Assembly (NCBI RefSeq): GCF_018777385.1
Contig: NZ_JAFJYB010000001.1
Location: forward strand, 744,001-808,000
Direction: 5' to 3'
DNA: 64,000 bases
Source of the DNA: Candidatus Symbiopectobacterium endolongispinus
GTDB taxonomy: Bacteria; Pseudomonadota; Gammaproteobacteria; Enterobacterales; Enterobacteriaceae
Below the pieces are notes generated by a model. That model was not told the origin of the DNA, searched no databases, and saw only the letters and a program-made list of their open reading frames with translations. The position numbers and the translations under genes were made by a program. Shown in pieces: positions 10,903-20,614 of this stretch (position 1 is the stretch's first letter; each line of letters begins with the position of its first letter).

Positions 10903-11375
10903 ATATCTATGATTATCTCCGAGCTGAAGCTATGGCAGCAGCGTCTGCTGGAGAAGCTCTGATTGTTTTTACCTACTACCCGCCATGCTGGTACCCAATA
11001 GTAACGATGATACCAACTTAGCTATACGTCGTTTCATTTCTTTAACCGCAAGGCGTAGATAGGTGAACTTCTTACGTGTTGCCTCAAGTAAGGCTTCAAT
11101 GTGTGGATTATTTTACACAGTAATGCGCACAGCAACCGTCCCACTCAGAATCTCCTGTGTTCAGATCAGCAGAACACCAGTCAGTACGCTGTTCAAAAGC
11201 TGAACAATAATCATAAGAACAATGCAGAATGCCAATTTCACCTCAGGTTTGGCGCCTGAAGTCAAAGCGTATTGTCAGGCATCACACTCCCTTGTTCCGT
11301 GCCGTATCCTACCTGCTCTCCCCGATATACTCCGATTGACCTCGTATCCGTACAACCAAAAAAACGGAGTATTTT
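10903..11375. other. Gene-free stretch between hutG and the MFS gene
   Basis: About 470 bases carry no complete gene. On the minus strand around 10990-11105 a short open piece reads HIEALLEATRKKFTYLRLAV and continues with basic helical residues. It may be the scrap of a mobile-element protein, but I do not recognise it. The last 80 bases probably hold the promoter of the glycan-uptake operon. AAAACGGAG at about 11360 serves as ribosome site for the next gene. Confidence 0.4.
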
Positions 11376-12644
11376 ATGTCTGATGTTGTTGAACCTGCCC
11401 GTCGGGATAGCTTCACACTGTTGGTCGGTGTGCTGTTGTTGATCCTGGGCTGCATTCTATTTTTCTTTTCGTTGGACCGACAAATAGTATCGATCCTGAA
11501 AACCACCCTGATGCATGAACTATCGCTCACCAATAGCGATTACTCGATGCTGATCAGTGCATTCATGATCCCCTACACGTTTATGTATTTCTTTGTCGGC
11601 GGGATTGTAGACCGTTTTGGCAGCCGCTATGTGCTGGCCGCGCTGATGGTGCTGATGTCCCTTGCTACGCTGCTCACGGGTTTATCGCACTCACTCACAG
11701 GGTTGATGACCGGACGGGTGTTACTCGGCCTCGCGGAGTCCGGTATCGTTCCCGCATTGACGCTGGCGGTGTTCACTTGGTTTCGGGCTGAACAGCGCGC
11801 CTTCGCGTTCCAGCTCACCAACATTATCCAGTCGCTGGGTTTGATTCTCGCGCCGCCTTTCGTCGCCTGGATTACGCTGTCAGCAGGTTGGCGTTGGGCA
11901 TTCTTTATTCCGGCGATGGCCGGGGTTGCAGTGGGATTGATGTGGTTTTTTGCCAGCCGTCAAACACCCCAGGCCAGAGAACCGCTTGCCGACACGCCAA
12001 CCCGTCAGGTTCCCCTGCTGCAACGCTATAAAATGGTATTAACTTCCACCCCGATCTGAGCTTTGCTGATTGCCCGTTTATTGACTGACCCCTTTTGGTT
12101 CTTCTACCAATATTGGCAGGTGGGATTCATGCAGGAGAAGATAGGTCTAACGCTCGCCGAAGTGGGTAAACTGATGTGATTTCCGCCACTGGTAGCGGTG
12201 TTTGGAGTGCTGGCAGTGTGTTGGGCCTCTGACCGTCTGGTTTCTCGCGGTATGGAACCTACCCGTGCGCGGTTGACCATCATCTGGTCTGTCACCTGCC
12301 TGGCTCCGTTGGTGTTTTTGCTGCCGTCGGTCAGCAATGTCTATGCCGCCATCGGCATCATGACCATCATTAATTTTATGTGCACCGCGTGGTTGAGTAT
12401 GGCGACGATCATTATGGGCGGTCTGGCATCACGCGTGGCGATCGCGACAGCTATCGGCGTTATGGGCGCCTTGGGGGGCGTCACCTCGATCATTTTCAAC
12501 GGTTTTGTCGGTTCGATTATAGACAACTTCGGTTATTCGATGCCGATCTATGTCGGCGCTACCCTGCATCCGCTCGGCGCGCTAGTGCTGGCGGTGTTTT
12601 TCCTTCGTCGTAAATCCCTTATTGCTCGCCAGGAGAGTATCTGA
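11376..12644 (+). pseudogene. ACS-family MFS transporter with two in-frame TGA codons
   Basis: A 422-codon frame encodes a major-facilitator protein of the anion:cation symporter (hexuronate transporter-like) type. It shows about twelve hydrophobic spans, GGIVDRFGSRYVLAALMVL between the second and third spans, and GRVLLGLAESGIVPA later. TGA codons at 12057-12059 and 12177-12179 interrupt it in the same frame, where the context (TPI-ALLIARLL, KLM-FPPLVAV) calls for tryptophan, so two TGG to TGA changes are likely. The 3' end overlaps the BNR_4 gene start (TGATG). The family often imports sugar acids, in keeping with a glucuronate-linked cluster. Function is presumed lost. Confidence 0.88.
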
Positions 12645-13945
12645 TGTTTGATATCGTTGTTGCGCCGGTGGCCGATGCCTGCGCCGATTTCACCGTACTG
12701 TATTGCCTGATTAATCACGGCGACCACCAGTTTGCCGCCTGGTATGATCCCCAGCACAGAATCACAGTGGGGCATCGCCGTTTACCACAGGGGGAATGGC
12801 TCACCTTTCAGCAAGACAGTTTCTGGCTGCCCGAGCGGGAGCACGATGCCCATATTACCGATTTTGATTCCCATAACTACCTGACTCTGGCAGTAGATTG
12901 TGCTGGGTTCCTTCATCTCGCGGGTAATATGCACGTGGATCCGCTGATTTATTTTCGCAGTGAACGTCCTCTGGATATCACCACTCTGGTCAATGTGCGG
13001 CACATGACCGGTGAACGCGAAAACCGGGTCACCTATCCGGTATCTTTCAAAGACAATCAAGGCCGGTTGCTGTTTCGCTATCGCGATGGGTGCAGCGGAA
13101 ACGGCGATGACCTGTATAAAATTTTTGATAGCGATACCCAACGTTGGACACGCTTGCTGGAGACTCCGCTGCTAAATGGCGAGGGGGAGCGTAACGGGTA
13201 TGCTTGCCAGCCACTGTGCGGCCCGGACGGTTATTGGCACATGGTATGGATGTGGCGTGAATCCCCTGCCTGCGAAACCAACAACAATCTGTCTTATGCC
13301 CGTAGCCGCGACCTGACCCACTGGGAAAAATCAGACGGTACACCACCCTCATTGCCGATTTCCCGCACACAGGGGGAAATTGTGGATGATGCCGATGTGT
13401 GTGGCGGGTTGATCAATATGGTGCAAGAGGTGGGATTCGATAATCAGGGGAAACCGGTACTTATTTACCACCGTTATGACGACCAGGGCCATTCACAGGC
13501 ATTTCTGGCCAGACCGGATGAGCAAGGACGGTGGCAAAAAGTGCAAATCAGCCAGTGGGATTTTCGATGGGATTTTTCCGGAGGCGGCTCGATCCCACCT
13601 GATGTCACGCTGAGCGCCCCATGCAGGATAGGAAATAGGTTATTACAGGTCGAATGGACCACCACCTTGGCAGGCAATGGCGTATGGACCATTGATGAAA
13701 CGACACTGAATGTCGTCACAACCCATCAGCTCACACAGAAAGTGCCAGACGATTTACGGCAACCGCGGCAACATCTTTCGCCCTTGGCTGAAGTGCAACT
13801 TATTGCCGCACAAAACAGCGATTACCGGCCACAATCACGCTACTGGCTGCGCTGGGAAGCGCTGCCGATTTTTCGCGATGTGCCCCATGATACGCACGTG
13901 GGAGCAACGCGCCTCGAAGTAATCGATTGCGGTGCCAGATCTTAG
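12644..13945 (+). CDS. BNR_4 family protein, putative polysaccharide/oligosaccharide lyase
   Basis: The intact 433-residue protein resembles the BNR_4 beta-propeller family (Pfam BNR_4), which includes ulvan and rhamnose-glucuronate lyases. Supporting features are repeated aromatic/aspartate blades and the block PDGYWHMVWMWRESPACETN followed by NNLSYARSRDLTHW, a hallmark of this family near residues 196-228, plus HYDDQGH-like YHRYDDQGHSQAFLARPD. There is no signal peptide, so it should act on imported oligosaccharides in the cytosol, unlike secreted lyases. It is coupled to the MFS gene upstream and meets the AraC gene tail to tail with a 4-base overlap. Exact substrate and reaction are inferred from the GH88 neighbour. 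Confidence 0.75.
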   Translation: MFDIVVAPVADACADFTVLYCLINHGDHQFAAWYDPQHRITVGHRRLPQGEWLTFQQDSFWLPEREHDAHITDFDSHNYLTLAVDCAGFLHLAGNMHVDPLIYFRSERPLDITTLVNVRHMTGERENRVTYPVSFKDNQGRLLFRYRDGCSGNGDDLYKIFDSDTQRWTRLLETPLLNGEGERNGYACQPLCGPDGYWHMVWMWRESPACETNNNLSYARSRDLTHWEKSDGTPPSLPISRTQGEIVDDADVCGGLINMVQEVGFDNQGKPVLIYHRYDDQGHSQAFLARPDEQGRWQKVQISQWDFRWDFSGGGSIPPDVTLSAPCRIGNRLLQVEWTTTLAGNGVWTIDETTLNVVTTHQLTQKVPDDLRQPRQHLSPLAEVQLIAAQNSDYRPQSRYWLRWEALPIFRDVPHDTHVGATRLEVIDCGARS

Positions 13946-14747
13946 CGGCACTGATTGGGCGATATGCCGAACTGGCGACGAAAAGCACGGGAAAAGTAGC
14001 TGACGTCGCCAAAACCACAGCGTTCTGCCACCGCATGAATGTTCAGATCGGAAAACCGTAGCAAATAGCGCGCCTGCAATAACCGTACGCGCGCCAGATA
14101 ATGCTGTGGCGAAACACCGGTATATTCGGCAAACCCACGCTGCAAGGTTCGGCGCGCAAGACCAAACTCCTGACACAGCGCATCCATGTCCAGCGGATTC
14201 TGCCACTGGCTTTAAGGCGAATCAGGATCTGACTGATACGATCATCGCTGGAATGAAAGTCCTGCGTTTTGTAACGCCAGTGATTCAAGGTATGCAATAC
14301 TTCAAGAAAAATCATTTCCTTGTGACTTTCTGCCAGAAGTTTGTCCTCGAATGCCTCTTCATGATGGCTTGCCAGACGATCAAACACCTGCTGCATCACT
14401 CTGGTGTCCACCTGCCACACGTTGCTTTCGTCCTGCTGGGGCAACAAGTGGTCAATCCGTTTGATACAATTGAAACTGTCACGTCCCAGATACAGTAAAT
14501 TGACCTGGCAGAGATTTTTCATCTCATCAAACAAATGGTAATCCTGCCGGTTTAGGTAACAAAGAGTGCCAGCAGTCAGCAGATAGGGTTTTTCATTGAT
14601 GACATGAATGCCGCTTCCTTTGCTGACCAGAAACAGTTCGCAGTATTCATGCGTATGTTCATGGCTGATGCTTTTTTCTGGATGCCAGAAATGAAACACA
14701 ACGCTTTCCAGCGGGTGGTGGAAATGTGTCTCTCGGGGTAGAACCAT
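13942..14747 (-). pseudogene. RhaS/RhaR-like AraC-family regulator, frameshifted
   Basis: From ATG 14747 the minus strand gives a cupin sensor (SHEHTHEYCELFLVSKGSGI, then HVINEKPYLLTAGTLCYLNR) close in style to the rhamnose regulators RhaS and RhaR. The frame breaks near 14195-14205, and the two-helix DNA-binding domain continues in another frame (MDALCQEFGLARRTLQRGFA, CGFGDVSYFSRAFRRQFGIS). One base change restores a protein of about 267 residues. It lies convergent to the BNR_4 gene. Similarity to rhamnose regulators is a useful hint that the cluster's inducer contains rhamnose. This is inference from motif resemblance only. Confidence 0.82.
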
Positions 14748-14977
14748 TGCGGATTATCTACTCATAGGCTTCGACAGATCTCACTGATACCATATTGCCG
14801 ATTTTATGCATCTACCTGATTGCCACTCTGTGAACTGGAATGGCATTTACGTCAAGAGAATCGCTCCTATGAAATGACTAGAATATTATGGGTAATACCT
14901 TTTTTCCGTGCGATCTTAGCCACATTAGCTTCAGCTCGATACGGAGATTATCCACGTGTTGCACCCGATCACCACCG

Positions 14978-15829
14978 TCACTTATCCCTGTTTTTCCTGC
15001 ATTGCAACAGCGCTACGCCGATCCCTTTGCGAAAAGTGCTGATAAAGTAGGTCGCGTCGGAAAATCCAACCCGTGTGGCAATTTCATGAACACTCAGTTC
15101 TCTGCGCAACAGGAATTCACACGCTTTCCTGAGACGATAAGTGGTAATGTATTCGTTAATTTTCTCTCCGGTCTCGGCATGAAAGCGACGTGATATATAG
15201 CTTTTGGACTTTTTTAAGTCTGCTGCGATATTATCTAGGCTAAATTTATGCTCATAATTTTCATCCACCCACAGCATTACCTGGCTTGAAAGCCGGTATT
15301 CATCTTCCTGTGCACGTCGTTCTGGCGCGGGTAACATGCTGAATAACGATAACAGCAGTGTCGCGACATTTTCTTTATCCAGCTCATGCCCTTGCGCCAA
15401 TACGCTGTAATGGGTAAAGAGCACATTAAACCAATCATGCAACGCCAGTAAATCAGCAACAAACGCCCCGCTTCCCCTCGTAGAGAACCGCTGAAATTTT
15501 TGTTGATGTTGTTGTAAAGCATCGAACATATGCAGTACAGCATTCTGATCAACATGGATAATTGTCCGTCGGTAATGACTGGCGGCACTCTCTTCCACCA
15601 TGATTTTATGGAGTGTGAACGGCGGAAAAATAAAAAACCGCCCCGGCCGCATGGTGTAATGCCGGTTATCCGCGATAACCACACCATATCCCTCTTCCAC
15701 ATACAGCACTTCAAGACACTGATGCCATTGGTGATAACGCACCGCATTAGCGTTAAGCCTGCTGAAAGAGATCAGGCTGTCTTTCAGAGAAATAAGCTCC
15801 AATTTGTCTGATGATGATGTTGAAGACAT
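14978..15829 (-). CDS. AraC-family transcriptional regulator
   Basis: The intact 283-residue regulator has an N-terminal cupin-like domain (YHQWHQCLEVLYVEEGYGVV, then MRPGRFFIFPPFTLHKI) and a C-terminal AraC domain with two helix-turn-helix motifs (FSLDNIAADLKKSKSYISRR and SVHEIATRVGFSDATYFIST). It is read away from the DUF2264 gene, from which it is separated by about 220 bases that must contain both promoters. It is the only undamaged regulator of the glycan block and probably controls DUF2264-MFS-GH88. The effector is unknown. The 230 bases between this gene and the other AraC gene hold nothing recognisable. Confidence 0.88.
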   Translation of the reverse strand: MSSTSSSDKLELISLKDSLISFSRLNANAVRYHQWHQCLEVLYVEEGYGVVIADNRHYTMRPGRFFIFPPFTLHKIMVEESAASHYRRTIIHVDQNAVLHMFDALQQHQQKFQRFSTRGSGAFVADLLALHDWFNVLFTHYSVLAQGHELDKENVATLLLSLFSMLPAPERRAQEDEYRLSSQVMLWVDENYEHKFSLDNIAADLKKSKSYISRRFHAETGEKINEYITTYRLRKACEFLLRRELSVHEIATRVGFSDATYFISTFRKGIGVALLQCRKNRDK

Positions 15830-16051
15830 AGTGCAATATTCTTATGTTTTTCCCTCATTGGGGATATTAATAAAACGTTTTTTTAAATTTTCAATAACAA
15901 CGTCCCGTCATCATATTCTGTCTGTGACAGCGATAACACTTTAGGCTAAACGCCCTCCTTATGCTCTGTGCATCCACCCGTGCTCTGGGGCGACCTGAGA
16001 CTAACGCGTGTTCGTCGATACGGCCGGGCATTGAAAATAAGGAGTAACACC

Positions 16052-17906
16052 ATGAACTCTCATAAAATAAAATCAAATCGGTTGTCCTCCAGACAGGATG
16101 TAATGCAGTGGCTTTCCGACATACTGACGCCGTTGGATACGCAATTTTCCGCAGGTGATTCAGGTTTTTCCCTCTGGGATACTTGTGCACATTACGGGCC
16201 AGACATCGCGCGTATGGAAGGGTTATCCCGTGCGCTCTGGGGGATCTTCCCGCTGATAGCATCGGGTGAAAAAGAGCCGTTCAGCGCACGTTACATTGCC
16301 GCGATTAAGGCGGGAACCAACCCGCAATCGCCAGCGTACTGGGGCGAAACCGGCCCTTACGATCAACGCTTGGTTGAAATGGCGGTCTATGGCCTAGGGT
16401 TGGCGCTTCTTCAAGATCGTCTGACCGACGCTTTCACGGAAAAAGAGCTAGCTGACTTTTACAACTGGCTGAATCAGATTTCTACCGCGACGATGCCCGA
16501 CAATAACTGGAATTATTTCGCCATCATGGTTCAGTTGGGTTTCAAACGCGCTGGCCTTCCCTGGGATCAAGAGGTGATCAATCAGCGTTTCGCGATGATG
16601 GGAGCCTATTACCTTGGTGAAGGATGGTATTCCGACGGGGAGGGAAGTCCACGAGATTATTATATTTCCATGGCGTTCCACTTTTATGGTCTGATTTACG
16701 CCACGCTAAACCGGGAGGACGATCCCCAAAGGGCTAACGTGCTGCGTGAAAGGGCACGGCGCTTTGCCGAGGATTTTGTCTATATGTCCACCGAGGAAGG
16801 CGCTGCCATTCCTTTCGGACGAAGTCTGACTTATAGGTTTGCCACCAGTGCGTTCTGGTGTGCCGTCGCCTTTGCTGAGTTGGATGTACTGACCCACGGT
16901 CACGTCAAAGGGATTATCCTCAGGAATTTACGCTGGTGGCAAGATAAGCCGATCTTTGACCGGGACGGTATTCTCACTCTGGGCTATACCTATCCCAACC
17001 TTGCGTTTTGCGAGGATTATAATTCACCTGGTTCACCTTATTGGTGCCTGAAAGTATTCCTTATTCTGTCTATTCCAGAAAACAGCCACTTCTGGCAATC
17101 CGACGAACAACCGCTGCCGACGCTGGAAGAAAATCACACGATTACGCACGGCGCGCAGATCATTCTTCACCCCAAGAATGACGCGCATGTTTATATGCTG
17201 ACATCAGGACAGCTGGAGCTGAATAATTACGTCAACACCGAAGCAAAATACACTAAAATTTGCTTACTCAAGCCTGTTTGGTTTCACCATTGAACGTGGT
17301 CGTTTCGGCAGTAAACATGCAGCCTGTTATTCGATGCTGCTGTTATGCGAAAACGATGATTACTGGCGTGGGCGTCGCGACTGTGAACAGGTGTTGGTAC
17401 AATATGATTATATCTGGTCGCGTTGGTCGCCGTGGCACGATGTTCATATCGATACCTGGCTAATTCCTTGCGGAGAATGGCACGTCCGTGTTCACCGCAT
17501 TGACAGTGCGAGAGCGCTAAAAACGCTGGAAGGCGGCTTTGCCGTCATCAACCATGCCGGTGTTTTCGTGCCGGGCGATGGCCGCGACAGCCTGCTGCAC
17601 GCCTGTAATGGCACCAGCCTCATCCATGAATCCTCCCCGCTTTATCATCGAGAACCGGGTCATATTGTCACTCCACCGAACAGCAGCATTGTTTTTGCTG
17701 AATGCGCAGCAATCCCCACATTATCTGGTTCAATTTCTCTGGGCATCAGTTGGCTGTGCTGCGCCGTCGCTGCCACGCACGACATCGCCCGAGAATATTC
17801 AGACAAACCGCAAGTGAGTATAGAACGCAACACCCTTTGTATCCGTCATGCCAACAAAGAAAAAATATCAGTACTACTGACCAATATCCGTCCCTGCAGT
17901 AAATGA
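16052..17906 (+). pseudogene. DUF2264 protein (putative GH154 beta-glucuronidase), frameshifted
   Basis: A frame from ATG 16052, preceded by AAGGAG, encodes a large alpha-helical toroid-type domain with DNNWNYFAIMVQLGFKRAG, EGWYSDGEGSPRDYYISMAF and FGRSLTYRFATSAFW, the DUF2264 signature. Some members of this family have been classed as glycoside hydrolase family 154 beta-glucuronidases. At an A-run (17255-17258) the frame shifts. FTIERGRFGSKHAACYSML and the C-terminal beta-domain resume in the next frame to 17906. Total length about 618 codons matches the family. No signal peptide is present, so action is cytosolic. A homopolymer frameshift could be a sequencing error and should be checked. 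Confidence 0.85.
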
Positions 17907-17927
17907 CTGCATCTTATCGAGGCGTTT

Positions 17928-19201
17928 ATGAAAAATATAACATCGAACAACAGATTGGAATATTATAAAATCAGTGCGTTTATTTTTATGTATTTCTTTA
18001 CCTGGTCTGCAAGTATCGGGCTACTCGCTATCTGGCTGGGCCAAAAAGCAAACCTGAGTGGCACCGTGATCGGCACTGTTTTTGCCGTGAATGGTATTTT
18101 CTCCGTCATATTAAAACCTATATACGGGTATATTCTCGACAAACTGGGCATGAATAAATACTTGCTCTATTTTGTTGTCGCGATGTCAGCCCTTATGGCG
18201 TCATTCTTTATTTATGTCTATCAGCCGTTATTACTTTCCAACACGCTGCTAGGTATTATTATCGGTGCCATTTATCTGAGTTTTGCATGGTATGCTGGCG
18301 TGGCTGCCTGTGAGTCCTACACCGATCGTTACAGCCGCCTTAACGGCATGGAGTTCGGGCAGATCCGCATGTGGGGCTCTTTGGGATGGGCCGTCGCCTC
18401 TTCATTTTCCGGTATTCTGTTTAACCTGTCTCCGGCTTATAACTTTCTTCTGGGCAGTGTCACCTCGCTGGTGATGTTGGCGGTGTTGTTCAGTCTCAAG
18501 GTAAATACATCCACTGCCCATGCGAGTGAGGTTCTGTCGAAAGAAAAAATTGTCCCGTCCGATGTCTATGCACTGCTGAAAACCAGTAAATTTTGGGCGT
18601 TCTGTATGTATATCGCGGGTGTTGCCTGGATGATGTTTATCGCCGAACAACAATTCTCCCGCTATTTTGTGACCTTCTTTGCCGATGTTCATCAGGGAAA
18701 TGCCGTATTTGGTTACCTGGGTACCGTGCAATCCGGTATGGAATTTATCATGTATATGATTATTAAGGCATTCGTGAATTATATCGGCGCTAAAAAGGGC
18801 TTGCTGCTGGTGGGGCTGGTCGTCGGTTGCCGCCTTATCTTATCAGGCGTGTGCGACTCGCATCTGTTGATTTCCGTTATCAAACCCCTGTACGGGCTGG
18901 AAATCTGCCTGTTACTGGTTTCCATCTTTAATACATTGCCGAGCATTTCGACAAACGCGTTAACTCTACCATGTACCTTCTGGGCTATCAGGCCATGCTG
19001 TATGTGGGTAACGTGGTCGTGTCATCACCAGCAGGCCTTCTGTACGACAAAATCGGGTTTGAAAAAACCTACATCATTATGGGGAGTATCGCCCTTGCCT
19101 TCACGTTGATTTCCTCAGTAACCCTCTCCGCCTGCCGAAGTAACAGAGATAAATCGGCCAACACTGTTGGCCAGAATACTCAGGAAGAAATTCATCAATA
19201 G
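17928..19201 (+). pseudogene. LacY-type oligosaccharide:H+ symporter, frameshifted near the C-terminus
   Basis: The protein resembles the oligosaccharide:H+ symporter branch of the MFS. It starts YKISAFIFMYFFTWSASIGL, has ILDKLGMNKYLL in the cytoplasmic loop and the NGMEFGQIRMWGSLGWA block used by LacY, RafB and CscB. The frame from 17928 is lost near 18937-18940 by one base. AEHFDKRVNSTMYLLGYQAM and the last two spans continue in another frame to 19201. Its place between DUF2264 and GH88 suggests uptake of an acidic di- or trisaccharide. Loss of the last spans would inactivate it. Confidence 0.87.
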
Positions 19202-19240
19202 ACAGGTTAAATGTGGCCTGAACGTTATAGGAATCGCAGT

Positions 19241-20427
19241 ATGTTAAATAACATCGTTAAAGAGCCGTTGCGTGGCATGGCAGATGAACCTCATGATAGC
19301 CGCCAGTTTTATGATGAGCTCACTTCAGCACGTGCGCATGTTCTTAAACTGATTAGCCGTAATTTAACGGATTTCGGTGACCGTTTTCCCGCAGAAACCT
19401 GCGTCAATGGCTACTATCCTCTTACCGAGAATGTGGAATGGACCACCAGTTTCTGGACCGGCCAGCTATGGCTTGCCTGGGAGATGAGCGGCGATGAACG
19501 CTACAGCGCCTTGGCGGAACGGCATGTGCGTTCGTTCGGGTTGCGCATCGCCTGGCGGCATGACACCAACACGCACGATCTGGGCTTTCTTTATACCCTC
19601 TCCTGTATGGCGGCATGGCGATTGACTGGCAACACGCAGGCCCGAGGTTTCTCTCTGCTCGCCGCAGATGCCTTGCTGGAACGCTTTCATGACAAAGCCC
19701 GCATCATCCAGGCTTGGGGTGACCTTGCGGACCCCGCTAAGGCCGGGAGAATGATCATCGACTGTAATATGAACCTGCCGCTGCTGTACTGGGCCAGTGA
19801 ACAAACGGGCGATAAGCGCTTTGCTGATGCGGCCTATGAACATGTCCGCCAGGTGGCGCGTTATCTGGTGCGCGAAGATGCATCGACGTATCCTATTATA
19901 TGGATGTCGCGACCGGCGCACCGCGCTACGGCAATACGCAGCAGGGATATGAGGATGACTCCTGCTGATCTCGGGGGCAAGCCTGGGGCATTTATGGATT
20001 CACGCTCAGTTATCTCTATACCGGCGATCGGGAATTGCTGGAGCTGGCGAAGCGACTGGCGGATTACTTTCTAAATCGGTTGCCGGAAGATGGTGTTTGC
20101 CACTGGGATCTAGCGCCGCTTGGCACCGACGCGCTACGCGATTCATCCTCTGCAGCGATTGCTGTGTGCGGGTTGCTTGAACTGTGCAAACATTTGCCGG
20201 TAACGGACCCAGAGCGAGTCCACTACCTGCGTGCAGCCCGACATATTATGTCTTCGCTGACGCAGGATTATCTTGCCAGGCTTGACGATCCTTGCAACGG
20301 TCTGCTCAAACACTCTGTTTATCACCTCGCCAGTCATAAAGGCGTGTATGAATGCGCAAGCTGGGGAGACTATTTTTATGTCGAAGCGCTGGTGCGGATG
20401 CTACAGAGCTGGAAACCCTACTGGTAA
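19241..20427 (+). pseudogene. GH88 unsaturated glucuronyl hydrolase, frameshift plus TGA
   Basis: The family removes 4,5-unsaturated glucuronate from the non-reducing end left by polysaccharide lyases. The start is taken at ATG 19241, after AGGAA, rather than 19211. Conserved pieces are WTTSFWTGQLWLAWE, RHDTNTHDLGFLYTLSC with the catalytic-site aspartate, GRMIIDCNMNLPLLYWAS and RGQAWGIYGFTLSYLYTGD. The frame is lost near 19893. In the correct later frame a TGA at 19966-19968 stands where the family has the tryptophan of SCWSRGQAWG. The last third (to 20427) is open. Two independent lesions make a real pseudogene likely. It ends about 150 bases before the transposon. Confidence 0.88.
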
Positions 20428-20556
20428 ATCCGACGCCCACACGGGCATTGACATGCTGAGGTGAGCGGCGATCTGTTGCTTTGCACTGTTGCCAACATCA
20501 CTCACCTCCGCATGGCCGACATTGAACCCATGCACGACCCCGACAAAGGAAGATGA

Positions 20557-20576
20557 ATGAAAGCAGCATTATTGAT
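20557..20576 (+). pseudogene. Start of a gene cut off by the transposon left end
   Basis: AAAGGA followed six bases later by ATG AAA GCA GCA TTA TTG AT runs straight into the GGGG that begins the left terminal repeat. Ribosome site, spacing and a typical MKAALL start suggest the first codons of a further gene of the sugar cluster whose remainder lies elsewhere or is lost. MKAA beginnings are common in zinc dehydrogenases, but seven codons cannot identify it. Confidence 0.35.
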
Positions 20577-20614
20577 GGGGTCAGTTTGGATATCGAAAAT
20601 TATTGTACGTTAAG
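20577..20614 (+). repeat. Left 38-bp terminal inverted repeat of the Tn3-family element
   Basis: It begins GGGGTCAGTTTGGATATCG and ends GTACGTTAAG. It is the exact reverse complement of 26581-26618. The transposase stop codon (20610-20612) lies inside it, as is usual in this family. Confidence 0.97.
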
